Shown here piece by piece: positions 42,148 to 52,565 of a stretch of 64,000 nt of DNA. This stretch comes from JBFGJY01 sp041576975 (GTDB taxonomy: Bacteria > Pseudomonadota > Gammaproteobacteria > UBA4575): positions 17,743-81,742 of the forward strand of contig JBFGJY010000003.1 in assembly GCA_041576975.1 (NCBI GenBank), given 5' to 3'. Both the position numbers and the translations under genes were made by a program. The notes beneath the pieces were generated by a model, which saw nothing but the letters and a program-made list of their open reading frames with translations, searched no databases and was not told the DNA's origin. Position 1 is the stretch's first letter, and each line of letters begins with the position of its first letter.

Positions 42148-42804
42148 ATGAAGAAGCGTATGTCAGCAGTAGTGGTTATCGTTATTGGGAGCCTAAGCGG
42201 GCCTTTATTTGCCGAACAGATAGCATATATAACTGACTCATTACGCTTGCGCTTGTACACAAATCCAAGCACTGCTAGTGAGATCATCCATACTTTAGAA
42301 AGTGGAGATTCTGTGGTGGTGCTTAATAGCCAGGGGGCATTTAGCCAAGTACGCACTGATGCGGATTCTACGGGTTGGGTGAAATCCGCATTTTTAGTTG
42401 AAGAACCACCGGCAAAATTACTTTATTACACGGTAAGCGAACAAAACAAACAACTCGAGCAACAAATTAAAGAACTCCAAAACAACGCAGCGAACAAAAA
42501 CGATGTTGAGACAAACCAGATAATTCAACTAGAGCAGGCTTTAGTAGAGCAGCAACAGACCAACCATCTGTTACAGGAGGAGATCAGTTCATTAAAGCAA
42601 AAGAGCCAACGACAAGACTCCTTTGATAGTAATATTGATTCGAATCACTCCAATGCGACGATAAATTTGGCTAGATCTTTTTCAAAACACATTTTGATAG
42701 CTGCTAGCATAATTGCAGGGCTATTGTTATTTGGTTTTTTAGTAGGCATAAAATTCTCGTCATGGCGAATGCAAAAGCGCTTACATGGGTTTCGATTGGG
42801 CTAG
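42148..42804 (+). CDS. SH3-domain membrane protein (TIGR04211/YgiM type)
   Basis: 218 residues: signal peptide (cut after LFA), bacterial SH3 domain (about 24-88; YITDSLRLRLYTNPS and GWVKSAFL), a Gln-rich coiled coil (about 95-160), and a C-terminal membrane helix (HILIAASIIAGLLLFGFLVG) with basic tail. This is the plan of the YgiM/TIGR04211 family. It is likely anchored in the inner membrane with SH3 in the periplasm, perhaps contacting cell wall. Confidence 0.85.
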   Translation: MKKRMSAVVVIVIGSLSGPLFAEQIAYITDSLRLRLYTNPSTASEIIHTLESGDSVVVLNSQGAFSQVRTDADSTGWVKSAFLVEEPPAKLLYYTVSEQNKQLEQQIKELQNNAANKNDVETNQIIQLEQALVEQQQTNHLLQEEISSLKQKSQRQDSFDSNIDSNHSNATINLARSFSKHILIAASIIAGLLLFGFLVGIKFSSWRMQKRLHGFRLG

Positions 42805-42889
42805 CCAATATATTGCACAACACCATCTGAAATGTCAGCCAAATTGCTCCACAATAACGAATGAAGAAATTTATTAAGGCGTGGCAATA

Positions 42890-42930
42890 CCACCATTTAA
42901 TATGCGCGTAGTACCTACGCGCAAGGGTGG
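42890..42930. repeat. nested perfect palindrome
   Basis: TGCGCGTAG-TAC-CTACGCGCA (42903-42923), 9-bp arms with a 3-base loop, nested in CCACC (42890-42894) / GGTGG (42926-42930). No T tract follows, so it is not a standard terminator. Lies between the SH3 gene and xth. Confidence 0.6.
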
Positions 42931-42954
42931 CGCTATACACAAGCTTGCTGGCAA

Positions 42955-43719
42955 ATGAAGATTGCTTCATGGAATGTAAATTCATTACGCGTTCGCCTAC
43001 CGCAAGTACTAGATTGGCTAAAAGACAATCCTGTGGATGTGCTTGCCCTACAAGAAACTAAACTCGTCGATGAAGACTTTCCAGTTACTGAAATTAATCA
43101 GGCAGGTTACCAAGTTAAGTATTCTGGTCAGAAAACCTATAATGGGGTAGCAGTTTTATCAAAACAGGCAAGCACGAATGCAATCAAAGACATTAAAGGT
43201 CTGGATGACCCGCAAAGGCGTATTTTAGCTGTTACTGTTGATGATGTGCGAGTGTTAAACCTCTATGTAGTAAATGGTTTAGAAGTAGGTTCCGAAAAGT
43301 ATGCATATAAACTCGACTGGCTTAAAAAAGTAACTGCATATATAAAAAAAGACCTAACAAAATACCCAAATTATGTTGTGCTAGGAGATTTTAATATTGC
43401 CCCCGAAGACCGAGATGTGCATGATCCGGTATCTTGGAGGGAAAAAATTTTATGTAGCACCAAAGAACGCAAAGCCTTACAGGGTATACTTGACCTAGGC
43501 TTGGTCGACACATTTAGGTTATTTGAGCAAGAAGAAAATAGTTTTAGTTGGTGGGATTATCGCGCGGCTGCATTTCGACGAAATCTGGGGTTGCGTATTG
43601 ATCTGATTCTGGCAAGTAGGCCCATGGAGGCAATCTGTAGGTACAGCACAATCGATAAAGAGCCACGACGCAACGAACGGCCGTCAGATCACGCACCAGT
43701 CATTGCAGACTTCTTGTAA
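42955..43719 (+). CDS. xthA: exodeoxyribonuclease III (E. coli XthA-like)
   Basis: 254 residues of the AP-endonuclease family. Metal and catalytic residues are intact: N7 in SWNVNSLRVR, E in LQETK, D/N in GDFNIAPEDRDV, and SDHAP near the end. Segments such as GQKTYNGVAVLSK, LVDTF and GLRIDLILASRP resemble E. coli XthA most. Incises DNA at abasic sites. It is one of two paralogues in the window. Confidence 0.93.
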   Translation: MKIASWNVNSLRVRLPQVLDWLKDNPVDVLALQETKLVDEDFPVTEINQAGYQVKYSGQKTYNGVAVLSKQASTNAIKDIKGLDDPQRRILAVTVDDVRVLNLYVVNGLEVGSEKYAYKLDWLKKVTAYIKKDLTKYPNYVVLGDFNIAPEDRDVHDPVSWREKILCSTKERKALQGILDLGLVDTFRLFEQEENSFSWWDYRAAAFRRNLGLRIDLILASRPMEAICRYSTIDKEPRRNERPSDHAPVIADFL

Positions 43720-44044
43720 CCATAATGAATGATTGAGGCATTAAATGCTGTTAAATTCGTAAAAATTGTTTAAATTATAATTTCAAATTTCATGGTTTGG
43801 CGGTTCAAACATAATATGACAGCCGCCAGGTAGCAACAGATTGATGTCATCTGCTAAAGCTGAAAATACACCACGCAGTCTGAGTTTGACATTGTCGATT
43901 GAGAGCACTGATTCACATGCTATCGATAATTCAATCAGAGTTTGTTTTGGCTATAAAAATTAGCCTCAAAAATATTTACACTTGGCACAGCGATGCAGGT
44001 AAGAGAAACTCCGTTTTACACATTTCACATTTAGGGAAGGATCA
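43720..44044. other. spacer with a gene remnant
   Basis: 325 bases between xthA and the ParA-like gene. The minus strand contains a 55-codon remnant (43783-43950). Otherwise AT-rich with no recognised element apart from AGGGAAGGA upstream of the next gene. Confidence 0.5.
43783..43950 (-). pseudogene. remnant resembling a PCu(A)C copper chaperone C-terminus
   Basis: An open minus-strand frame without a start codon, bounded by stops. It reads VKLRLRGVFSALADD, then INLLLPGGCHIMFEPPN. The PGGxHIM pattern resembles the copper-site segment of PCu(A)C (DUF461) chaperones (GGYHIML). The N-terminal half and the end are missing. Confidence 0.35.
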
Positions 44045-44683
44045 ATGCGCACTATCTTGATAATGAATTCAAAAGGTGGCTCGGGCAAAACTACAATTGC
44101 AACTAATCTAGCCTCTTATCTTGCAACTCAAAAGAAAAAAGTTGTTTTGATGGATTATGATCCACAAGGCAGCAGCATGTCTTGGCTCGAAGCCCGTTCC
44201 CCAGCACGACCTCCAATACAGGGTATTGCTGCCTATAAAAGGTCGGCGAGACGGCCTAGTCGTAATTCTGAATATGTGATTATCGATGCCCCAGCAGCTC
44301 TACATGGCGGAGCACTCAGCAAAATGGTGAGAAAAGCGCAGACAATTTTGATTCCCGTATTGCCTTCTCCAATCGACATGCGCGCTGCGATTGATTTCAT
44401 GGCTGATATTAAAAAATCTGCACCAGTGCAACACAAAAAAGCCAAGCTTGCATTAATAGCCAATCGCTCACGCGACTATACAAACATTTATTGGGAGCTA
44501 GATGATTTCCTCAGTCACCAGCGAGTGCCGTTTTTGACTATGTTGCGAGACAGCCAGAATTATATTCGAGCTGCTGAACGAGGTTTAGGAATATTTGAGA
44601 TGGCGCCTGCAGCTACCGACTTAGACCGCGAACAGTGGCAGCCTGTCGTAAAATGGGTTAAAAGTAAGCGCAGTCAGCCCTAA
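44045..44683 (+). CDS. orphan ParA/MinD-family ATPase
   Basis: 212 residues, shorter than chromosomal ParA. Deviant Walker A NSKGGSGKTTIATNLASY and DYDPQGSSMSWL are complete; the second region reads YVIIDAPAALHG. No ParB-like partner or parS is adjacent, so it may position a protein complex, not DNA. Preceded by AGGGAAGG and followed by an L,D-transpeptidase. Confidence 0.85.
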   Translation: MRTILIMNSKGGSGKTTIATNLASYLATQKKKVVLMDYDPQGSSMSWLEARSPARPPIQGIAAYKRSARRPSRNSEYVIIDAPAALHGGALSKMVRKAQTILIPVLPSPIDMRAAIDFMADIKKSAPVQHKKAKLALIANRSRDYTNIYWELDDFLSHQRVPFLTMLRDSQNYIRAAERGLGIFEMAPAATDLDREQWQPVVKWVKSKRSQP

Positions 44684-44750
44684 ACTTTGCGGGCTGGCAT
44701 GCAAAATTGCCTCATTTTCTAATTTTGATCGTCATACAAAGGGAGTGTAT

Positions 44751-45296
44751 ATGGTGATTAGATTTAAGCTGTTGCAGACTAATATGCGAGGCTTGAGGTT
44801 TTTATTGCTGTGCATATTTATATTGGTTAATAGCAACACATTAGCGATGACTGAAACTGATTCAATTGGCAAGGCCGATTATGTAGTTGTAAAAAAGGCC
44901 GAGCGTAAACTCTATCTCTATCGTGGCATTGATGTTATTAAAACGTATCATGTCTCGTTGGGCAAGCAACCAGACGGGCATAAGAGACGTTCGGGAGATT
45001 CGCGTACTCCTGAAGGAATATATACCTTAGATTGGCGCAATCCGAATAGTAAATTTTTTCGTTCAATACATGTTTCATATCCCAGCATCAGTGATCGTCG
45101 CGATGCACGTGAACGAGGTGATTCGCCCGGTGGCGAAATTATGATTCATGGTCAACCCACTAACTGGGTTGAGAAAACTAAACTATTATTTCATGATGAT
45201 GATTGGACTGAAGGCTGTATTGCCGTACAGAATCATGAAATGTTAGAAATTTGGGATGCCGTGGATGATGGTACGCCTGTTGAAATTCTTCCTTAA
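44751..45296 (+). CDS. L,D-transpeptidase (YkuD family)
   Basis: 181 residues from ATG 44751, with AAAGGGAG 5 bases upstream. Signal segment RGLRFLLLCIFILVNSNTLA, then the YkuD domain: VVKKAERKLYLYR, TPEGIYTLDWRNP, IMIHGQPTNW and the catalytic-cysteine motif WTEGCIAVQN. Cross-links or modifies peptidoglycan in the periplasm. Confidence 0.9.
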   Translation: MVIRFKLLQTNMRGLRFLLLCIFILVNSNTLAMTETDSIGKADYVVVKKAERKLYLYRGIDVIKTYHVSLGKQPDGHKRRSGDSRTPEGIYTLDWRNPNSKFFRSIHVSYPSISDRRDARERGDSPGGEIMIHGQPTNWVEKTKLLFHDDDWTEGCIAVQNHEMLEIWDAVDDGTPVEILP

Positions 45297-45317
45297 AATT
45301 CTTGATAACTTAAATTC

Positions 45318-46055
45318 TTATTTAGCAAAAACTTTTTTTAGTAAATCAGTTGTTCGAGCTACTGGGTCTTGTCTGATCTTCGCCTCTTCTACCGCCAAGT
45401 AATGAAAGATTCCGTCCATGCCCTTTTCGACCACATAACTACTTAGGTCAGCTTTGGCATCGGGGACTAACGGAATTTTTTTGTATTGCCCAATCGCATT
45501 ATCATAGCTTTTAATTGCACCGGCTTCTGCCAAACTATCATTTACGATAGGTGTAAATTCCTCGACTAAATCAGGTGTCATCTTCGATTGAAAATAGCGT
45601 GTCGCGGCATCATCGGGGCCCCCTAAAATATTGCGCGCATCATCTAAAGTCATTGCTGAGATTGCATTGAAAAACAACTCCTTGGCTTTAGGCGTGGCAA
45701 TTTCTGCAGCACGATTTAAGCGCGTTTCTAAATCGTCCAACATATTGCTCATGCCTACTTTGTCCAAAGTGGATTGTACTTTCTTCAAGCTGTTGGGTAA
45801 TGGAATATGAATGTTTGGATCGGCATTAAAGCCATCTGTGGTCCCGAGTTGATTTACCACTACATCAGAACCCACATGTAACGCTTCTTTAAGACCCGAG
45901 GCAATCTCAGAGTCGGTTAAATTTGAACCTGATGATGTAACACCTGAGTCTTTTAGCAGATCTTTGGCTTTATCAACCCAACCAGCTTGTAAGGAAGTTA
46001 GAATAGAAAAACTTGCAAATGTAACAAATGCAACTATTAACAATTTAAACTTCAT
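45318..46055 (-). CDS. DUF4197 exported protein
   Basis: 245 residues with a signal peptide (cut near LQA). GLKEALHVGSDVVVNQLG, HIPLPNSLKKVQSTL and DDLETRLNRAAEIATPKAKE are the family signature. Function unknown; common in gammaproteobacteria. Convergent with the transpeptidase gene, 21 bases apart. Confidence 0.9.
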   Translation of the reverse strand: MKFKLLIVAFVTFASFSILTSLQAGWVDKAKDLLKDSGVTSSGSNLTDSEIASGLKEALHVGSDVVVNQLGTTDGFNADPNIHIPLPNSLKKVQSTLDKVGMSNMLDDLETRLNRAAEIATPKAKELFFNAISAMTLDDARNILGGPDDAATRYFQSKMTPDLVEEFTPIVNDSLAEAGAIKSYDNAIGQYKKIPLVPDAKADLSSYVVEKGMDGIFHYLAVEEAKIRQDPVARTTDLLKKVFAK

Positions 46056-46083
46056 TGTGATTCTCCTATTTTGATTTGTTATT

Positions 46084-47463
46084 TTATATTTTGACTTTCA
46101 TTGATTCTTTTCGTTCCAAAAAATTTTCACTTTTACTCCATATGTAGATTGCAAGTAGTACAGCGGGTATACCAAGTAAGCCTGCATAAATAAAGAAGTT
46201 TATATAACCAACATCGTCTACGATTTTTCCAGAAAATCCTCCAATGAATTTAGCTGGTAACAACATCAAAGAACTAAATAAGGCATATTGTGTTGCGGTA
46301 TAAGCGCGATTCGTGAGGCTGGATAAATAGGCAATAAATGTAGAGCCTGCAATTCCGGCGCTTAAATTATCTGCGGTAATCACCAGTGCGAGTAAAATAA
46401 TTTCTGGGCCTTGTGTTGCTAACCAAGCAAAAACCAAATTGGTAATTACCACTAAGATTGCAGAAACAATCAGCATGCGCATGAAACCATAGCGCATGAC
46501 GAGTACTCCACCTAATAGCGCCCCAAATATGGTGATGAACACACCAAAGGTTTTTGAAACAAGGCCAATTTGTGTCGCGGTATATCCCATGTCTGCATAG
46601 AAGGGATTAGCCATGACACCCATGGTGATATCACTAATTCGAAATACTCCAATGAAAACCAAAATAATTAAAGCAGCTGCAACACCATTACGCGCAAAGA
46701 AATCTGTAAATGGACAAATCACAGCACCTATAATCCAAGCAATGAGATAACGCATGCGTTCAGGGATATGCGAAGAACCTTCAAGAAATTTGACTACACG
46801 TTCCTCTTGTAACCAAGTTTGTTGATTAATGTTTCGTTCAGGCTCTGTGATGAGTAAAGTTGTAATTAATCCAACAAACATGGCAAATCCCATCGCCGTG
46901 TACGCAGTGCCCCATGAGAAACTCCCTGCAATCAGAAATGCACCACCTCCAGATAAAATTAATCCAAGGCGATAGCCCAATTGATAGGTGCCCGCCATCG
47001 CGCCTTGTTGATTAACCGGCGCTACCTCAATTCGCCAAGCATCGATACTGATATCTTGTGTCGCCGAGGAAAAGGCAACCAGTAATGCAAACAACACTAA
47101 AGCCGCCAGTTCTGTCATAGGATCACTATTGGCCATCATCCATAAGCCAATGATGATTCCAATTTGTGCCAACAACATCCAACTACGACGTTGTCCTAAC
47201 CAATTAGTTAAAAATGGAATTGATAAACGATCTACTAGAGGTGCCCATACAAATTTAAATCCATAAAGGATTGCCACCCAGGATATATACCCAATCGTTG
47301 TTCGATCAATTCCTTCTTTTCTTAACCAGAATGACAAGGTGCCAAAAACCAGGAACAATGGTAAACCAGCAGAAAAACCAAGGAACAACATGGCAATTAC
47401 CCTTGGTTGTTTATAGACACTCAGTGCCTGCAGCCAAGAAACTTTTTCTGTTTGCAAATTCAA
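46084..47463 (-). CDS. ampG: AmpG-like MFS permease
   Basis: 459 residues with about 12 membrane segments. FLGFSAGLPLFLVFGTLSFW and LRKEGIDRTTIGYIS at the start, then WAPLVDRL, and SSATQDISIDAWRIE, all AmpG patterns. AmpG imports GlcNAc-anhydromuropeptides for recycling. The end overlaps neither neighbour, and its start overlaps the stop of the adjacent exonuclease gene by 4 bases. Confidence 0.88.
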   Translation of the reverse strand: MNLQTEKVSWLQALSVYKQPRVIAMLFLGFSAGLPLFLVFGTLSFWLRKEGIDRTTIGYISWVAILYGFKFVWAPLVDRLSIPFLTNWLGQRRSWMLLAQIGIIIGLWMMANSDPMTELAALVLFALLVAFSSATQDISIDAWRIEVAPVNQQGAMAGTYQLGYRLGLILSGGGAFLIAGSFSWGTAYTAMGFAMFVGLITTLLITEPERNINQQTWLQEERVVKFLEGSSHIPERMRYLIAWIIGAVICPFTDFFARNGVAAALIILVFIGVFRISDITMGVMANPFYADMGYTATQIGLVSKTFGVFITIFGALLGGVLVMRYGFMRMLIVSAILVVITNLVFAWLATQGPEIILLALVITADNLSAGIAGSTFIAYLSSLTNRAYTATQYALFSSLMLLPAKFIGGFSGKIVDDVGYINFFIYAGLLGIPAVLLAIYIWSKSENFLERKESMKVKI

Positions 47464-48236
47464 ATTGTTAAATTGTAATCAATTGTCAGAGGTGCATGAT
47501 CCGAAAAGCGTTCTTTTTTATATATATTGGCACGTTGAATATTTTGTTTTAGTTTAGGCGTGGCGACATGGTAATCAATACGCCAACCAACATTTTTAGC
47601 CCAGGCTTGTCCGCGATTCGACCACCAAGTGTATTGCTCTTCTTCTTGATTGATCTCGCGAAATGCATCTAGATACCCTACATCATTAAATAATGTATCT
47701 AACCAGGCGCGTTCTTCTGGCAAAAAACCAGAATTCTTTTGATTACTGCGCCAGTTTTTTAAATCGGTTTTTTTGTGCGCAATATTCCAATCACCACAAA
47801 TTATGTATTCCTTACGACGACGTTTTAAATTTTTCAAATGTCGCATAAAGCTATCCATAAATCGAAATTTGGCTTGTTGGCGTTCATCACTAGAGGAGCC
47901 TGAAGGTGCATACAACGAAATTACAGCAATATCATTAAATTGTAATTCCAAATAGCGACCTTCATTATCAAACTCGGTATCGCCATAACCACGAATGATT
48001 TTAATTGGTTTGTGTTTACTGTAAACAGCAACACCGCTATATCCTTTTTTTAGCGCATCAACATAGTAACAATGATAATTTGCTGGGAAATAAATCGAGT
48101 CATCCTCTAACTGGTGTATTTTTGCTTTAGTTTCTTGTATGCATACTACATCTGCTTTTTGTTTACTTAGCCAGGCAAAAAACCCCTTACGCGCTGCAGC
48201 ACGTATTCCATTTACATTAAGAGTAATAATACGCAT
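47460..48236 (-). CDS. exonuclease III family protein, Crc-like position, catalytic residues intact
   Basis: 258 residues. Unlike the other paralogue it has the ExoA/Crc-type sequence (LNVNGIRAAARKGFFAWLSK; EYIICGDWNIAHKKTDLKNW; RAWLDTLFNDVGYLDAFREI). It is divergent from pyrE, where crc lies in Pseudomonas. Crc has lost catalysis, but here N7, QETK, GDWN and SDHAP remain, so this is probably an active AP endonuclease/exonuclease from the lineage that gave Crc. Confidence 0.88.
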   Translation of the reverse strand: MRIITLNVNGIRAAARKGFFAWLSKQKADVVCIQETKAKIHQLEDDSIYFPANYHCYYVDALKKGYSGVAVYSKHKPIKIIRGYGDTEFDNEGRYLELQFNDIAVISLYAPSGSSSDERQQAKFRFMDSFMRHLKNLKRRRKEYIICGDWNIAHKKTDLKNWRSNQKNSGFLPEERAWLDTLFNDVGYLDAFREINQEEEQYTWWSNRGQAWAKNVGWRIDYHVATPKLKQNIQRANIYKKERFSDHAPLTIDYNLTI

Positions 48237-48319
48237 GGAAAATTGAGATTAGTTCATTGCGACTTAGTTTTTAGTACACTAGGAATACCAAGAAAATTCA
48301 AAGAAGCTAAAATTCCTTC

Positions 48320-48964
48320 ATGAAAAATAGTTTGAAGTTTATTCAATTTGCCATTGAAAAAGGTGTGTTGCAGTTTGGAAAATTTAACCTCAAGTCGGGC
48401 CGCGTTAGTCCTTATTTCTTTAACGCAGGTTTGTTCAACGATGGCCATGCCTTGGAAGTATTAAGTAAATTTTATGCGCAGGCAATTATAGAAGCTGATA
48501 TAGAATTCGATGTGCTATTTGGACCCGCCTACAAAGGCATACCTCTGGTTGCTGCTGTAGCCATAACCTTGGCTCGTGAACATAAACACAATGTCCCTTA
48601 TGCCTTTAATCGCAAAGAAGCCAAAGCTTATGGCGATGGAGGGCGAATTGTAGGCGCACCATTAAATGGAAAGGTGCTGATTATTGATGATGTCATCACC
48701 GCTGGTACTGCAATTAATGAAGCCGTAAGTATTATTCGCCAAGTAGGAGGACAGCCGGTGGGCGTAGTAATTGCCTTTGATCGTCAAGAACAAGGGGAAA
48801 CTGAGAGCATCTCAGCAGTAGCAGAGGTAGAGCAAAAGTTTGGAATCAAAGTTATCGCCGTCGCGAATTTGCTTGAGCTGATTCAATATGCTGAAACCAA
48901 AGAGCTGTATACTGAACATTTAGCAAGTTTGCATAGGTATTTAGAAAAGTATAAAATCAAATAA
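48320..48964 (+). CDS. pyrE: orotate phosphoribosyltransferase
   Basis: 214 residues. PRPP-binding motif VLIIDDVITAGTAINEA and the catalytic loop region FNRKEAKAYGDGG match E. coli PyrE. Converts orotate to OMP in pyrimidine synthesis. Confidence 0.97.
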   Translation: MKNSLKFIQFAIEKGVLQFGKFNLKSGRVSPYFFNAGLFNDGHALEVLSKFYAQAIIEADIEFDVLFGPAYKGIPLVAAVAITLAREHKHNVPYAFNRKEAKAYGDGGRIVGAPLNGKVLIIDDVITAGTAINEAVSIIRQVGGQPVGVVIAFDRQEQGETESISAVAEVEQKFGIKVIAVANLLELIQYAETKELYTEHLASLHRYLEKYKIK

Positions 48965-49130
48965 CCATACAATTTAAGTGGTTTTTAAAGAACAAGCGTG
49001 TTAGCTTTTTGTCTAATAAGTCCAGACACTTGACGAGCGCACAAAGTTTGGCGATTAAACTATCATCATGGCCTCTAAGTAAGTCACATTTGGGAGTAAA
49101 ATTATCCACTGTGTAATTGGTGCGAACCTC

Positions 49131-50645
<1,515 letters not shown>

Positions 50646-50701
50646 TCAAATTGGTGTTTCTGGGCTCGTGTCAAGTTGAATACTTGCTCGCCTCGGTTTT
50701 A

Positions 50702-52072
50702 TTAAAAGGGTAATTCTAGATCGGCATCAACTTGTAGCATTTGTTCACGGAACGAGGCCTTAATTTCTTCAATTACGGCAGCATTTTCTGCCTCAAATCG
50801 AATGACTAATGCTGGAGTGGTATTCGAGGCGCGTACCAGACCCCATCCATGAGTATAGTCAGCACGTATGCCATCAATCGTTGTGATCTCTGCCCCTGGG
50901 AGCTGCACTTGCCTAGAAAACTTTTGCATGAAGGAATGTTGCGCACCATCTTGTTTAAGGTACACATTAATTTCAGGGGTGCATACCGCATTCGGCAATG
51001 CAGCAAACAATTCACTGCTCGACGAATTCTGTTTAGCAATAATTTCTAATAATCGTGCCGCACTATAAAGTGCATCATCAAAACCATACCATCGTTCTTT
51101 AAAAAATATATGTCCACTCATTTCGCCAGCAAGCAAGGCACCAGTTTCTGCCATTTTATTCTTAATAAATGAATGTCCAGTTTTCCACATGATAGGCTCA
51201 CCGCCTGCTTGTTCGATAACAGTACGAAGATTTCTTGAAGACTTCACATCAAAAATTATTTTCGCACCTGGATTCCTTGATAACACATCGCGTGAGTAAA
51301 GCATCATTTGACGGTCAGCCCACAGCACAGCACCTTCATCATCTATAACACCTACACGGTCACCGTCTCCATCAAAGGCTAGCCCTAAATCCAAATGATC
51401 TTGTTTTACACATTGAATTAACGCCTCAAGGTTTTTAAGTTCACTAGGATTTGGATGATGGTTAGGAAAATTTCCATCGACCTCACAGTACAAAGCCGTG
51501 ACTTCACAGCCTAGGCTATTGAATAATTTTAGTGCTGTCGGTCCGGCGACGCCGTTGCCACAATCTACTCCGATGCGCAGTGGTCGAGGCAGCTTTACAT
51601 CTTCGCAGATACGCGCAATATAGTTATCCAATAAATTTTCTTGTCGATAACTTCCTGTGGCATTTTTCAATTGACCTTCGATAAGATATTGGTAAATGGC
51701 TTGAATAGCATCGCCATATAATGTTTTTCCATCCATGACCATTTTGAGGCCATTGTACTCAGGTGGATTATGACTACCAGTAACCATGACACCTGCACCT
51801 GTATCAAGTTTGTGTGTGGCATAATACAATACAGGTGTTGGCACTTCGCCAATATCAACGACGTCACCTCCACTGGCTTGCAAACCTTGACTTAAACAAT
51901 CAGCTAACAAAGAACTAGATAGGCGTCCATCTCTGCCAACTACTACGGTTTGGCTTTGTGGATATAAGCTACCTAAAGCCTGTCCAATTAGCTTAACAGT
52001 CTCGGGCGTGAGAGCAGTTTCAACCACACCACGAATATCATAGGCACGAAAAATATTTTGCTCAATTTCCAT
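50702..52072 (-). CDS. algC: phosphomannomutase/phosphoglucomutase
   Basis: 456 residues from ATG 52072 (MEIEQNIFRAYDIRGV); an upstream start would overlap dut. Phosphoserine loop TGSHNPPEYNGLKMV, metal loop DGDGDRVGVID, sugar loop GEMSGHIFF. Interconverts hexose 1- and 6-phosphates for surface polysaccharide. The position between argB and dut matches AlgC of Pseudomonas. Confidence 0.92.
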   Translation of the reverse strand: MEIEQNIFRAYDIRGVVETALTPETVKLIGQALGSLYPQSQTVVVGRDGRLSSSLLADCLSQGLQASGGDVVDIGEVPTPVLYYATHKLDTGAGVMVTGSHNPPEYNGLKMVMDGKTLYGDAIQAIYQYLIEGQLKNATGSYRQENLLDNYIARICEDVKLPRPLRIGVDCGNGVAGPTALKLFNSLGCEVTALYCEVDGNFPNHHPNPSELKNLEALIQCVKQDHLDLGLAFDGDGDRVGVIDDEGAVLWADRQMMLYSRDVLSRNPGAKIIFDVKSSRNLRTVIEQAGGEPIMWKTGHSFIKNKMAETGALLAGEMSGHIFFKERWYGFDDALYSAARLLEIIAKQNSSSSELFAALPNAVCTPEINVYLKQDGAQHSFMQKFSRQVQLPGAEITTIDGIRADYTHGWGLVRASNTTPALVIRFEAENAAVIEEIKASFREQMLQVDADLELPF

Positions 52073-52091
52073 ATTGATTAAGTGTAAAGCT

Positions 52092-52565
52092 TTAAACCGT
52101 TCCAGTATGGCCAAAACCACCTGTGCCACGGCCGCTTGCGGTAAATTCTTCTACAATCTCAAATTCGGTTTGCACGATCGGTACGATAACCAGTTGCGCA
52201 ATACGATCGCCAACATTTACATCAAATATATTAGTGCCACGATTCCAAAGCGATACCATTAAAGGTCCTTGATAATCTGAGTCGATTAAACCAACTAAAT
52301 TGCCTAACACAATTCCATGTTTATGGCCTAGACCAGAACGAGGCAGTATGGTTGCCGCGAGACCAGGATCTTGAATATATATGGAGATGCCAGTCGGAAT
52401 TAACACTGTTTCCCCTGGCGCTATTTGTATAGACGCTTCCATGCAGGCACGCAAGTCCATGCCCGCTGAGCCTGGTGTAGCATAAGTGGGGAGAGGGATA
52501 TCTTTGCCGATTCGACTATCGAGGATTTTTACTTCTGTCTTTGGCGTTTTTAAGGATTGTGACAT
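52092..52565 (-). CDS. dut: dUTP diphosphatase
   Basis: 157 residues with the five trimeric dUTPase motifs: [38 protein letters not shown] and [10 protein letters not shown]. Keeps uracil out of DNA. Start overlaps coaBC by 50 bases. Confidence 0.97.
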   Translation of the reverse strand: MSQSLKTPKTEVKILDSRIGKDIPLPTYATPGSAGMDLRACMEASIQIAPGETVLIPTGISIYIQDPGLAATILPRSGLGHKHGIVLGNLVGLIDSDYQGPLMVSLWNRGTNIFDVNVGDRIAQLVIVPIVQTEFEIVEEFTASGRGTGGFGHTGTV

